Shown piece after piece: positions 52,978-61,864 of a DNA stretch of 64,000 bases. How positions within the stretch are numbered: the first letter of the stretch is position 1; each line of letters opens with the position of its first letter. The position numbers were made by a program, and so were the translations under genes. The notes under the pieces are model-generated. The model was given only the letters and a program-made list of their open reading frames with translations, searched no databases and had not been told where the DNA came from. The DNA is from an uncultured Flammeovirgaceae bacterium (GTDB taxonomy: Bacteria; Bacteroidota; Bacteroidia; Cytophagales; Cyclobacteriaceae): assembly GCA_937883755.1 (NCBI GenBank), contig CAKZYA010000057.1, positions 124,001 through 188,000 of the forward strand, written 5' to 3'.

Positions 52978-54156
52978 ATGAAAGAGAGAAATACTGTGGG
53001 ATCCATTCAACCTGTGCTCAAAGGCTTGATTATAGCAAAAGAGTCTAGCATCTATTGGTTTTTAGCCAGTATGATAATTACCCTATTTTCTGGTTGCCAG
53101 GAGGATACTGAAACTACACCCGATAATCCCACCAACAGTGGTTTCTTCGGCGAACACAGTTCCCGGAATTTTGCGATGGGGTTTAGCACTTGGGCTTACG
53201 CTCCCACACTGGAGTCAGTCAATGACACGTATCAATTTATCAGCAATAACGCTGATATATACTCCGAACATATTGATTCTAACATTCCCTGGAATGCCTG
53301 GATGAATGACCTGCCACTGCCTCAGGAGTTCACTAATGAAATCGCCGGAAGAGCAGCTAGGAAAATCCCCGGGGCTGAACTAACCGTATCGGTAAGTCTG
53401 CTGAATAGTGCCCGCGATGAACTGGCGTTTGATTTTGACGGAACAGTCCCTGAGTACACCGCCTTGAATGATACCGAAATTGAAGATGCCTATTTCAAAC
53501 ATCTGGAGTACATTACCAATCAACTCAATCCCGATTATTTGCTAATCGCCATTGAAGTAAACGAGTTGCTGATACATGCCCCAGAAAAATGGGAAGGATA
53601 CAAACTTTTAATGGCAAACGTGAGAAATCGAATCAAACAACGCTTTCCTGCACTGAGTATCTCTGAGTCAATCACATTGCATAATCTTTATAAACCCGAT
53701 GTAGCCAATCCTCAAGAATTTATTGATGAAATAGTTGATTATGCCAACGCATTAGATTTTGTTCCAGTAAGTTTCTACCCCTTCTTCAAAGGACTAAAGA
53801 CTAAACAGGAATTTCAGGAGGCTTTCGATTTTCTGCACCAAAAAATTGATAAACCCATTGTCTTCGCTGAAACCAGCCATCTATCTGAAGATTTGACCGT
53901 AGATTCGTTCGACCTATTCATTGCGGGTAACGAAGCCGAACAGAATGACTACCTGGAAACATTACTCACCAATGCCCAAGCGCAAAACTACCAATACGTT
54001 ATCTGGTGGGCACACCGGGATTATAACGAATTGTGGGAAACATTCCCGGAAGAAGTTCAGGACTTAGGGAAAATATGGATTAGCAACGGGATTATGAATG
54101 AAGACGGTGCTGAGAAAAGGGCGCTTGCTACTTGGGAGGTGGTTGCTGATAAATAG
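52978..54156 (+). CDS. Lipoprotein with clan GH-A-like TIM barrel (possible endo-glycanase)
   Basis: 392-residue lipoprotein with a long N-region and lipobox FSGC (Cys40). The mature part reads like a TIM-barrel glycosidase: GFSTWAYAPT at the first strand, a strand-4 motif IEVNELL (Asn-Glu, Glu about 196, acid/base position) and a strand-7 motif VFAETSH (Glu about 298, nucleophile position), the classical N-E ... E pair of clan GH-A. The nearest named relatives in style are GH53 beta-1,4-galactanases, but I cannot place the family. It stands alone with its own 198-base upstream region. It may be surface-attached and act on plant or algal glycan. Confidence 0.72.
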   Translation: MKERNTVGSIQPVLKGLIIAKESSIYWFLASMIITLFSGCQEDTETTPDNPTNSGFFGEHSSRNFAMGFSTWAYAPTLESVNDTYQFISNNADIYSEHIDSNIPWNAWMNDLPLPQEFTNEIAGRAARKIPGAELTVSVSLLNSARDELAFDFDGTVPEYTALNDTEIEDAYFKHLEYITNQLNPDYLLIAIEVNELLIHAPEKWEGYKLLMANVRNRIKQRFPALSISESITLHNLYKPDVANPQEFIDEIVDYANALDFVPVSFYPFFKGLKTKQEFQEAFDFLHQKIDKPIVFAETSHLSEDLTVDSFDLFIAGNEAEQNDYLETLLTNAQAQNYQYVIWWAHRDYNELWETFPEEVQDLGKIWISNGIMNEDGAEKRALATWEVVADK

Positions 54157-54285
54157 CTGATAATACGAGAAAGAAAAGATATTTCTCGAGTTAATAAGAG
54201 ATAAAAGTTTGAATAACCTACTTACTGGGTGGTTACTCAAACTTGAGTATATGTCAGTATCAGTTTTTACCTGTACGAAATATCG

Positions 54286-54293
54286 TAGGTTTG
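54286..54293 (+). promoter_or_regulatory. TAnnTTTG promoter element inside an inverted repeat
   Basis: TAGGTTTG is an exact -7 element 33 bases before the next ATG, with a T-run (54264-54268) at the -33 spacing. It lies within the inverted repeat CGTAGGT (54284-54290) / ACCTACG (54299-54305), which could be a regulator site covering the promoter. Confidence 0.5.
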
Positions 54294-54325
54294 TTTATAC
54301 CTACGTTTCCAGCAACTAGAAAAGA

Positions 54326-55057
54326 ATGAAATATCTAACAACAATATTGATCCTGATAATAGTCAATCTATCTTTTGGACAGACTGAAAGTCATAAGGAA
54401 AAGTTTAGACAATTAGAGCCTGACATTTGGTTAGGGATTTGGGATAAGGAAAATTCAGATAAGTCAATAAAAGTTGACACTTTAAGTTATGATGACATTC
54501 CTAAAACGATTGATTTTAGAGGAACTGTTGTCGAAACTCTCAGGTGGTCTGATTCTAATGGGGAAAATATCCTAATTCAGACTGTGACTGGTCACTTCAC
54601 TTGGAAAGACTATGATAAAGACTCGACTAATTATATGATTCAAGACAAATCAGAACTTTATGCATATCTATTTCAAAAGAAGAACTCAGAAAAGGAGTTT
54701 AAAAGAAAATGGAGAGTCTATGACTATACCGAATGTTTTGGTGTAGATTGGTTTACGGGCTTCATACCAAAAGCAACGACTATTACTGATTTAGATGATG
54801 ATGGTGTAACTGAAGTATCACTTCCCTATGTTTCAATATGTCGTGGTGGAATGGACCCTGGAGTAATGAAAATTATAATGTATGAAGATAGTACGAAATA
54901 TGCTTTAAGGGGTTCGTCTATGGTTATGTGCAAAAGTGAACATCAATATGGCGGAGAATACAAACCAAGCAAGAACTTAAAAAGCAACAAGCTATTTATG
55001 GACTTTCTCAAGAAACACTGGGATAGGAATAAATGTGAAGAGGGGAAATATTATTAA
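54326..55057 (+). CDS. Secreted protein resembling the M949_RS01915 family
   Basis: 243-residue protein with a signal peptide ending LSFGQ. It contains CFGVDWFTGFIPKATTIT followed by a calcium-binding-like DLDDDGVTE and VSICRGGMDPGVMKIIMYE, a pattern I associate with the so-called M949_RS01915 surface polysaccharide biosynthesis family of Bacteroidota. The biochemical role of that group is not established. Codon choice here is clearly more AT-rich than in neighbouring genes (many AAA, TTT, ATA codons), consistent with recent acquisition. It has its own promoter with an overlapping inverted repeat, and no operon partner. Confidence 0.68.
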   Translation: MKYLTTILILIIVNLSFGQTESHKEKFRQLEPDIWLGIWDKENSDKSIKVDTLSYDDIPKTIDFRGTVVETLRWSDSNGENILIQTVTGHFTWKDYDKDSTNYMIQDKSELYAYLFQKKNSEKEFKRKWRVYDYTECFGVDWFTGFIPKATTITDLDDDGVTEVSLPYVSICRGGMDPGVMKIIMYEDSTKYALRGSSMVMCKSEHQYGGEYKPSKNLKSNKLFMDFLKKHWDRNKCEEGKYY

Positions 55058-55361
55058 AAAAAGCTAATAATACTGTATATGAAATTATAGCAGACTATGC
55101 TTCACATACTAACCGTCAATAATCCTCCTGACTTCGCCAGAAATCAAACTACAAAGCAATTTAGGCCTTCTATTCTACTCCATAAAAACATTTCCTTATG
55201 CTTTTCGGCGTACCCAATCATCTGTTGGTCTACGTCAGGATAAATTCCTAGGACATTACTCTTATCGTAGGAGGCGTATACCACTCAAAGACCTTAGCAA
55301 ACACCTTCATTTTTTAATTATACGTCAAAGCATATAAAAGAGTATTCTAACGCTAAACTAT
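55058..55361. other. Accessory gap holding a sulfatase relic
   Basis: The 304-base gap contains the sulfatase C-terminal relic described at 55175-55275. The remainder is AT-rich and shows no gene. Confidence 0.6.
55175..55275 (-). pseudogene. C-terminal relic of a second sulfatase
   Basis: Reading the minus strand gives YDKSNVLGIYPDVDQQMIGY then AEKHKEMFL, clearly similar to the end of the intact sulfatase at 55641-57047 (YEKSNALEIYPETAQQMIEY, then AEKHKAMFF). Only about 30 codons survive, without start or catalytic part. The homology breaks off at about 55275. It lies 370 bases beyond the intact copy and in the same orientation, so a tandem sulfatase copy was deleted or replaced, with the small HTH gene now between them. 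Confidence 0.75.
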
Positions 55362-55586
55362 ATGCAAATAGGTATAATAAAGCAGTTAGCAGCGTTTGTT
55401 AAGGAGCGGCGAAAAGAGGTTAATCTCACTCAGGAAGAATTTGCTGAACGGGCAGGAGTGGCACTCACCGTAGTGCGTAAAATAGAGCAGGGTAAAACGA
55501 ATCTGAATATGGGTAAAGTGAACCTGGTTCTTCAGATGTTTGGACACGAACTAGCTCCGGTAAACAGTAAAGAGCTGAATACATGA
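55362..55586 (+). CDS. XRE-type helix-turn-helix protein (HipB/Y4mF-like antitoxin type)
   Basis: 74-residue cro/C1-type regulator. The helix-turn-helix spans about 20-55 (LTQEEFAERAGVALTVVRKIEQGKTNLNM), and the ending VNLVLQMFGHELAPV matches the HipB/Y4mF antitoxin style, where the gene normally precedes a hipA-type kinase toxin. No hipA follows here: the next gene is a sulfatase on the opposite strand. It may be an orphaned antitoxin or simply a small regulator. It sits between a sulfatase relic and an intact sulfatase. Confidence 0.8.
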   Translation: MQIGIIKQLAAFVKERRKEVNLTQEEFAERAGVALTVVRKIEQGKTNLNMGKVNLVLQMFGHELAPVNSKELNT

Positions 55587-55640
55587 GGTGAGGCAAGGAG
55601 TGAGTATACACCATATTAAGACGCACAGCACACTAAGAGA

Positions 55641-57047
55641 TTATTCCGCAAAAAACATCGCCTTATGCTTCTCAGCGTACTCAATCATTTGTTGGGCTGT
55701 CTCGGGATAGATTTCTAGCGCATTGCTTTTCTCGTAGGGGTCGTGGACTAGATCGAACAGAGCGGTATCAATTTTTGCTTGTACGTATTTGCCGGGTATA
55801 CCACCTTTCCCTCCCTTGGCTACGGTGCGGTACTGGTGGGGCAAGTGTAACTTCCACTTTCCGTCGCCGGAAATAACTCCCTGAAACTCCTTGCCATTGG
55901 TGAAAGGATAATAGTCATGCGGGTTCTCCGCTCCGTACTGATGGGTGATCAGCCCCCACACATTCTTGCCATCGATATCATTTTCTGGTAACGCCGTGCC
56001 AGTTAAGTAGCAGATTGTAGGTAGCACGTCGATAGAACTGAAGGTATGATGGGAGATGGTATTAGGGTCAATGTTGGTAGGATACTTTATAATGCAGGGA
56101 TTACGCAGACCGCCATCAAAGGTGGTGCCCTTACCTTCTCGGAAACGGGTGATGCCGGCGTGGTCGCCGTAGCTTAGCCAGGGACCATTATCGGAAGCAA
56201 TGAAAATGAAAAGTGTGTTATCTTCCAATCCCTGATCTTTAATTGCCTGATGGATTTGACCGACGGACCAGTCTATCTCCATCATCACATCGCCGTACAG
56301 TCCGGTGCCGGATTTTCCGGCAAACTTATCGCTGCAAAAAATAGGGGCATGAGGCATGGAGTGAGGTACATATACGAAGAAAGGCTCATCTTTGCTTCGC
56401 TTAATAAAATCAACCGCCTGCTCAGTATACCAGGTGGTTAGCATCTTCTGGTCTTCAACCTGTACCGTATCAATGGTAACTTCGCCGTTTTCCCAGTATT
56501 GCAGAGGCCACTGTCCCCAGTAATCAGGGTTTTCGGGGTGGTGTAGCCACATATCGTTAGAGTACATCAACCCGCAAGTTTCATCAAAACCTCGGTTATG
56601 AGGTCGGGTATCTTCCTGATCGCCAATATGCCACTTGCCGAAAGTAGCCGTTCGGTAGCCGTTCTCTTGCAGTACTTCGCCTAGCGTAGCAAATTCCAGT
56701 TCCAAGCCCCGGGCTTTTGGACCATGCGCCCCAAACACCTTAGTTCGTCCGGGATAACAGCCCGTCAGTAAAGCCGCCCGAGACGCCGAACAGATCGCTT
56801 GAGGCACGTAGAAATTATAAAAGCTGCGTCCTTCCTCTGCCAAGGTCTCTACGTGAGGAGTTGGATAGCGGGGATTTCCGAAAGGGGCAAAATCGTCAAA
56901 GGCTCCATCATCCAGAAAGATTAGTACTACATTAGGTTTCTCGGCTTTTGGCTTGTCTTTTTCAGCTATATTCAAAGAAGCTAAAGTCAGCAATGATAAT
57001 ACACTCAGTAGGGTAAGTGCGAACGGCTTTTTACGAGAAATAGGCAT
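55641..57047 (-). CDS. S1-family sulfatase (arylsulfatase-like)
   Basis: Secreted sulfatase of 468 residues with an N-terminal signal segment. PNVVLIFLDDGAFDDFAPFG provides the metal acids and ICSASRAALLTGCYPG the modification site (C-x-A-x-R instead of C-x-P-x-R, a variant still used by formylglycine/anaerobic maturases). TFGKWHIGD, HSMPHAPIF and FIASDNGPWLSYG complete the active site. It is separated from the glycan operons, and a decayed relative lies just downstream on the same strand. The hydrolase gene upstream ends with a terminator, so this sulfatase has its own promoter. Confidence 0.9.
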   Translation of the reverse strand: MPISRKKPFALTLLSVLSLLTLASLNIAEKDKPKAEKPNVVLIFLDDGAFDDFAPFGNPRYPTPHVETLAEEGRSFYNFYVPQAICSASRAALLTGCYPGRTKVFGAHGPKARGLELEFATLGEVLQENGYRTATFGKWHIGDQEDTRPHNRGFDETCGLMYSNDMWLHHPENPDYWGQWPLQYWENGEVTIDTVQVEDQKMLTTWYTEQAVDFIKRSKDEPFFVYVPHSMPHAPIFCSDKFAGKSGTGLYGDVMMEIDWSVGQIHQAIKDQGLEDNTLFIFIASDNGPWLSYGDHAGITRFREGKGTTFDGGLRNPCIIKYPTNIDPNTISHHTFSSIDVLPTICYLTGTALPENDIDGKNVWGLITHQYGAENPHDYYPFTNGKEFQGVISGDGKWKLHLPHQYRTVAKGGKGGIPGKYVQAKIDTALFDLVHDPYEKSNALEIYPETAQQMIEYAEKHKAMFFAE

Positions 57048-57211
57048 TAGGTTGTTGATTGACGTTCTTCTAAATTACCAAAATAGGTATTTGAGAATTT
57101 GGAAAAAAATCAGTTCGGCGATTCTATTTCTCCCACTGCTTGCTGGGTACATTGCATGATAATGTCCCGTATGTCAGATAATTATCAATAGTATACTGAG
57201 AATACAAACAA

Positions 57212-57242
57212 AAAGCTACGCATTATTACAATACGTAGCTTT
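57212..57242 (-). terminator. Terminator after the NTF2/hydrolase fusion gene
   Basis: AAAGCTACG / CGTAGCTTT stem (extendable to 13 pairs with one mismatch) with a short AT-rich loop. On the minus strand the descending arm ends in a TTTTTGTTTGT tail, 25 bases after the fusion gene stop, in the right orientation for it. Confidence 0.8.
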
Positions 57243-57266
57243 GCCAGAAAGCATGATTAACATTTT

Positions 57267-59198
57267 TTATTGACGAGCGGATGATGGCTGAAGATAATCT
57301 ACCACGGCATTCATGGCTGCTTCTACTGCTTCCGGCTCGAAGTAGAGCTGCTGCTGGTTATAATCATTTAGCCAAACAATATCTTTTGAACCATTCAGTT
57401 GATTGTAGAAGTCTTTAGCTCCCTGGGGTACCGCCCCACTCTCGCTATGTACGATAAATACGGGTTGAGAAATTTCCTGAGCCGCACTGATGCCGTCAAA
57501 GGTTAACCAGGGTTCCCAACTGCTCACGGCAAAGCGATTATCATACTGAGCACCGGCGGCTTTGGCTGGGTTTAGGTAGTAGTCAAAGGCATTCTCGGGT
57601 ACGTACATCGCACTGAGCGGATCGAGCTCGCTAGCGGCTAGTACGTAGTCCATTTCACCAGTTTCGGCGTATTGCTGCTTGGCTTTCTGGGCGGCTTCCA
57701 ACAGTCCATCGGTTCCACCGGGACGCATGTCGTAAATAGAGCGGGCAATCTCAGCATTATGTAACCAAGGAGCAACCAGCACCAGTTGTTTGATACGAGT
57801 ATCTTGGGTCGTAGCGTGAGCCATATAACCCGAACTGGCACAAACGCCTAGTCCAGATAGCTGTTCGATATCTACATTTTGGTGACTACTTAGGAAATCT
57901 ACTGAGGCTTTAATATCGGCAATCTTCAGATTGTAATCTTCTACCTGCCGGGGCTGCCCTTCGCTCTTGCCAAAACCAGTGAAATCAAAAGTCAAGGTAA
58001 TAAAGCCCTCTTTGGCTAAAAGGCTGGCGTATTCGTCGGGTATTTGCTCCTTCACGCTGGTCCAGCTACCGGTCACAATGGCGGTAGGGTACTTTTGGTT
58101 GCTTTTGAAGTTAGGCGGTAAAAATAAGTGCCCTTTGAGATTTACTCCATTGCTAGCAAAGGTTACGTTTTGCATGTCTACTCCTGAAGCTCGTTCAGCT
58201 CCTGCTTGGTGTACCGAGTAGGTTTCGGGCTGTAGGCCGGGCCAGCCGTTTAGTAGGATATTAGGATTGAACTGTTCTACAAATCGGGCGATTTTTCCGT
58301 CTTCGGAAAGGGTATAAATTCCTACATAAGAATTGTTGTAAGGCTTACCTTCACTGGTAGTGATGGTTCCGTTGAATTTGGCAATGATGACGTTCGGGTC
58401 AGTTGTTCCGAAGTATTCTCGTTCGTACTGTTGGGTGTAATCTATCACTCCGGTGTACTGCTGACGCATAGCGTCAATACCGTCTAATGATTTGGGGAAA
58501 TTTTCGGGTGCAAAGGGCATTTCCTGTACTACATCGTCAGTCAAACTAGTCAGTACTTCTTCCAGATTTTGATTTTCCAGTCCGGTAAAGAATTTCTCTA
58601 ACGGCGCAGTGTTCTTAGCTTCTACCAACTTCGGGATGTTGTTATTCTTGACGTTCTCCATTGCTTGTTGCGGAAGCGCCTGGTTGCCAGCTTGGTTGTA
58701 CAGACTAAGATCAATTCGGGCTAATTTCCAATTACCGTCTTCCTGAATATATTCAGTATCGTAACCTACAAATACCGTCCAGTAGTCTCCGTTCAGGTAA
58801 TGGGTAGCAATGGCGTCCAGCGTGGCAGTTGCCCGGTCGTTAGCGACCCAAATAGCAAAGTTGTGAGGCTGGTGTACGGTTCTTTCAAAGCCGGGTAACA
58901 TAGCTTGCCATCCGCTAACGATTTCTTCGGGAGTGGCAAAACCTGCTTCCGCACCCAGTGCTGAATAGTCGGTGTATACCGAGTCGGCCATTGTATTTTG
59001 CACGGCTGCCCAATCGCGCTGGTCGGTAGCTTCAAACAGTGTAAGCATCAGGTTTTTGATAGCTTCTTTGTTTTCGGTTTCGGTGGACATTACTATAGTG
59101 CCTTGCATGATTTCTTGATTTTTATCAGTGTAAAGAATGAAACTGGTAAGAACAGTAAGAAGGCCGATCAAAACGATTATAAGTGTTTGCTTATTCAT
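57267..59198 (-). CDS. Two NTF2-like domains fused to a (probably inactive) alpha/beta hydrolase
   Basis: 643-residue exported protein with an N-terminal signal anchor (about 5-23). Two SnoaL/NTF2-like domains follow (about 40-170, IKNLMLTLFEATDQRDWAAV; about 195-320, LEKFFTGLENQNLEEVL), then an alpha/beta hydrolase (about 345-640) of the dienelactone-hydrolase-like type (FASNGVNLKGHLFLPPNF, VCASSGYM with nucleophile elbow near 453). Compared with the paralogous neighbour at 59238, the conserved catalytic-His block GYHFDYYDQP is replaced by DYNQQQLYFEP, so the catalytic His appears lost. It is downstream of that paralog in the same operon (39 bases). Its role is unknown, perhaps binding or scaffolding. 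Confidence 0.8.
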   Translation of the reverse strand: MNKQTLIIVLIGLLTVLTSFILYTDKNQEIMQGTIVMSTETENKEAIKNLMLTLFEATDQRDWAAVQNTMADSVYTDYSALGAEAGFATPEEIVSGWQAMLPGFERTVHQPHNFAIWVANDRATATLDAIATHYLNGDYWTVFVGYDTEYIQEDGNWKLARIDLSLYNQAGNQALPQQAMENVKNNNIPKLVEAKNTAPLEKFFTGLENQNLEEVLTSLTDDVVQEMPFAPENFPKSLDGIDAMRQQYTGVIDYTQQYEREYFGTTDPNVIIAKFNGTITTSEGKPYNNSYVGIYTLSEDGKIARFVEQFNPNILLNGWPGLQPETYSVHQAGAERASGVDMQNVTFASNGVNLKGHLFLPPNFKSNQKYPTAIVTGSWTSVKEQIPDEYASLLAKEGFITLTFDFTGFGKSEGQPRQVEDYNLKIADIKASVDFLSSHQNVDIEQLSGLGVCASSGYMAHATTQDTRIKQLVLVAPWLHNAEIARSIYDMRPGGTDGLLEAAQKAKQQYAETGEMDYVLAASELDPLSAMYVPENAFDYYLNPAKAAGAQYDNRFAVSSWEPWLTFDGISAAQEISQPVFIVHSESGAVPQGAKDFYNQLNGSKDIVWLNDYNQQQLYFEPEAVEAAMNAVVDYLQPSSARQ

Positions 59199-59237
59199 GG
59201 CTTCTGGTTAATGATATATTTTTGTTTATTCATTTGA

Positions 59238-60212
59238 CTAATTCAAATGCTTGATAAAGAAACTACTTACACTTTCTACAGAAGCATTAACTTGTTTGGG
59301 TTGATCGTAATAATCGAAGTGATAGCCTTCTCCCCAAACTAGTTCCTTCTCACCCTTTAGTTCATTGTAAAACTTTTTGGCATTGTCGGGCAACGCTGAG
59401 TTATCAGAGTGTACCATCATGAAAGGAGTAGTAATCTCGGATGCTTTGCTCATCGGATCAAAATCCAACCAGGTATTCCAGCTCATTACGGCAAACTCGT
59501 TTTTCCATTCTTTTACACCGCCACCTCTATTATTATCCATATAATACTCCATAGGTCCTACATGAGACGCTGTTTGATCGGTGTTGTGATAAGCAAGGAT
59601 GATATCGTTAGCGCCAGTAGATGCATGTTTATTCTTTGCCTCTTCACCTTTTTTCCTTAGAGACGCTACATTTTCAGCACTACCGTAGAGCAAAGGAAGA
59701 GTCTCCTCATCGGGCAGCCAGGCGGCTACGGTTGCTATTGCTTTTACTCTTTGATCATCTGCTGCCAAATAGGCTACATTACCGCCGGAAGTACACACTC
59801 CCAAAGCACCCACAGATTTTACATAGTCTAGCGACAATAAATAAGTTACTGCTGCTTCTAAATCCTTCAACTTCAATTCAGGGTCTTCGTACTGACGAAG
59901 TTGCCCTTCACTTTCTCCGTAGTTTCGGTAGTCAATAGCTAGTCCGATGATGCCTTGTTCAGCCAATTTAGTGGCATAGGTTCCCGACATTTGCTCCTTT
60001 ACGGAAGTCAAAGACCCGCCTACTACTGCGGCAGGATATTTTTCGTTTTTGTCAAAGTTTTCAGGAAAGTAAAGGTTACCAACCAATACCAATCCGTCGC
60101 TTATAAATTCTACTCGTTTCATTGCATTTGTATTTTTGAGGTTTGAATTTGACTGTGCTGTGGCAGCAGTGCTAATCAGAATTAAGGCTACCGTTTTCAT
60201 TAATTTCTTCAT
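59238..60212 (-). CDS. Alpha/beta hydrolase (dienelactone-hydrolase/YcjY-like), secreted
   Basis: 324-residue exported hydrolase with a signal peptide ending ATAQ. FISDGLVLVGNLYFPENF leads into the fold, GVCTSGG (about 137-143) is the nucleophile elbow with Cys in the nucleophile position as in dienelactone hydrolases, MMVHSDNSALPD holds the acid Asp (about 267), and GYHFDYYDQ the catalytic His (about 297). All triad positions are filled. The hydrolysed substrate is unknown; such proteins cleave esters or lactones. Lies between an AraC regulator (137 bases upstream, same strand) and the larger paralog, suggesting an AraC-controlled operon. Confidence 0.85.
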   Translation of the reverse strand: MKKLMKTVALILISTAATAQSNSNLKNTNAMKRVEFISDGLVLVGNLYFPENFDKNEKYPAAVVGGSLTSVKEQMSGTYATKLAEQGIIGLAIDYRNYGESEGQLRQYEDPELKLKDLEAAVTYLLSLDYVKSVGALGVCTSGGNVAYLAADDQRVKAIATVAAWLPDEETLPLLYGSAENVASLRKKGEEAKNKHASTGANDIILAYHNTDQTASHVGPMEYYMDNNRGGGVKEWKNEFAVMSWNTWLDFDPMSKASEITTPFMMVHSDNSALPDNAKKFYNELKGEKELVWGEGYHFDYYDQPKQVNASVESVSSFFIKHLN

Positions 60213-60348
60213 TGCAAATATTTTTTGGCGTTAAGATTCTCTTGTAATGTAGATTATCAAGTACACTACAAAGATACGGGCGTACCAACCTGCAGGAACT
60301 ACGCATTTCAAAGCAAGACCTATACAATTGAAAGGTGACCGGAAAATT

Positions 60349-61371
60349 TTACTGTTTGCGGAAGGCGGCCGGGGTCATCCCAGCTTGTTTTTTAAAGAAA
60401 GTAGAGAAATGGTTAGGATAGCTGAAGTATAGTCCGTAGGCAATTTCCTTCACCGAAGCATCAGTGGATTGCAGTTTGGATTTGGCAAGTGATAGTACGT
60501 GTTGCTGAATGAGTTTGGAAGCAGGGCTATCGGTAATCCGCTTTACCACTGCGTTCAGATGGTTAGGGTGCAGGTTCATTTTCTCCGCGTAAAACTGCAC
60601 TTGGTGAGGAGTAAGCTGTTTATACACCTGATGAGGATAAAAGGAGGTTTCAATCAGAGTCTTGAACCGCGAGACGATAGTCAGGTCAGAGTCCCGCTGC
60701 TCTGTAGTGTAGTTTTCTGATTTGGGATGTTTATAGTACAGACGAGCTGTTTTGAGCAACAGAATATTTACGTAGTGAAAAATAATGTCTTCCTGATGCG
60801 GCAGCCGACTTTGATGCTCAAAGTATATATCGGCAAATGTTTTATAAAACAGTTCGGCTTGATCAGGTGCTACCGAGAGAGGAAAAGTATTATCGCTAAG
60901 CAAAAACGGATACTGCTCGGTAATCCGCTTTTGACTTCCTGCTCGTCGATAGAAATCTTCGGTAAACATAATGTAGTAACCCTTCCAGTCGGGAGCAATG
61001 TTCCAATGAATGATTTGGTAGGGTGAGTTGAAAAAGATAGTAACCCCAGTGTCTTTAGTATTATAGCTTCCAGTAGTTGTGAATCCTCCCCCTTCCAGTT
61101 TAAGCGCAATGGCGTAAAACTCGTGCTTGAATGGTTCCATCTTGGGTCGAACGGTCTTCATATTTTCCTCGAAACTACGAATATCAAAGTGGGCATTTCG
61201 GGGCGGTGCGATATTGATGCCCCGGCAATACTCCTGAAGTGTAGAGAAGTGTTTTACTTTCGTCACTGGCCGATTAGTTAACTGCTTAAGTAACCACCCT
61301 ATCAAGAAGTAGTTCTCCAAACTATTGTCATATTTGTCCGTCTGCGTACAACTTTGTCCGCTCACGAACAC
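60349..61371 (-). CDS. AraC-family transcriptional regulator
   Basis: 340-residue regulator with an N-terminal sensing domain (cupin-like; HFDIRSFEENMK, GFTTTGSYNTKDTGVTIFF) and a C-terminal double helix-turn-helix (about 240-340) with AEKMNLHPNHLNAVVKRITDSPASKLIQ and VKEIAYGLYFSYPNHFSTFFKKQAGMTPAAF, the AraC signature. The first codon is uncertain but an ATG at 61371 gives the family length. It precedes two alpha/beta hydrolase genes on the same strand, so it is the obvious candidate regulator of them. Divergent from the PadR gene, 86 bases away. Confidence 0.9.
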   Translation of the reverse strand: MFVSGQSCTQTDKYDNSLENYFLIGWLLKQLTNRPVTKVKHFSTLQEYCRGINIAPPRNAHFDIRSFEENMKTVRPKMEPFKHEFYAIALKLEGGGFTTTGSYNTKDTGVTIFFNSPYQIIHWNIAPDWKGYYIMFTEDFYRRAGSQKRITEQYPFLLSDNTFPLSVAPDQAELFYKTFADIYFEHQSRLPHQEDIIFHYVNILLLKTARLYYKHPKSENYTTEQRDSDLTIVSRFKTLIETSFYPHQVYKQLTPHQVQFYAEKMNLHPNHLNAVVKRITDSPASKLIQQHVLSLAKSKLQSTDASVKEIAYGLYFSYPNHFSTFFKKQAGMTPAAFRKQ

Positions 61372-61457
61372 TTCATTTTAGTCAAATTTGCCCTCAAATA
61401 CTATTCTGAGCGTTGGCAAGAGGTTTGTTCTACAAAATTTGAATTAATCACCTAACC

Positions 61458-61796
61458 ATGCGAAAGACCTATATCGGCGAACTAGAAGAAGTGGTGTTGC
61501 TTACAGTAGCTCTACTCTACAATGAAGCCTACGGGGTAGCCATTACCCACGAAATCAAATCTCAGACCGGACGAAATATCAGCATCAGTGCGGTACACGC
61601 TACGCTACATCGGCTCTCAGAAAAGGGTTACGTAAACTCTCGAATGGGAGGGGCTACTGCCGAACGGGGTGGGCGACGCAAACGCTTCTTTACGGTAACT
61701 CCAGCCGGTAGTCGGATTCTCCATGATATTCAGCAGACCCGCGAGCAATTGTGGCAGCAAATACCCGCCCAAGCCCTACAGTGGAAGATGCTATAA
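61458..61796 (+). CDS. PadR-family transcriptional regulator
   Basis: 112-residue winged-helix regulator beginning MRKTYIGELEEVVLLTVALL, with the typical ISISAVHATLHRLSEKGYV recognition region and a basic wing (RRKRFFTVTPAG). Bacteroidota PadR genes of this type very often sit directly before FtsX/MacB-like permeases, as here (the permease starts 68 bases later), and are thought to control them. The effector is unknown. Confidence 0.9.
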   Translation: MRKTYIGELEEVVLLTVALLYNEAYGVAITHEIKSQTGRNISISAVHATLHRLSEKGYVNSRMGGATAERGGRRKRFFTVTPAGSRILHDIQQTREQLWQQIPAQALQWKML

Positions 61797-61864
61797 TATT
61801 TTAATGATGGATGAATAATGATTAACGATTAATGGCAGATGTTACTCACTAATCGTCACCAATT

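Noticed and set aside
55362-55586. Complete HipBA toxin-antitoxin system
   Set aside because: Only the small HTH protein is present; there is no kinase-type toxin gene on either side.
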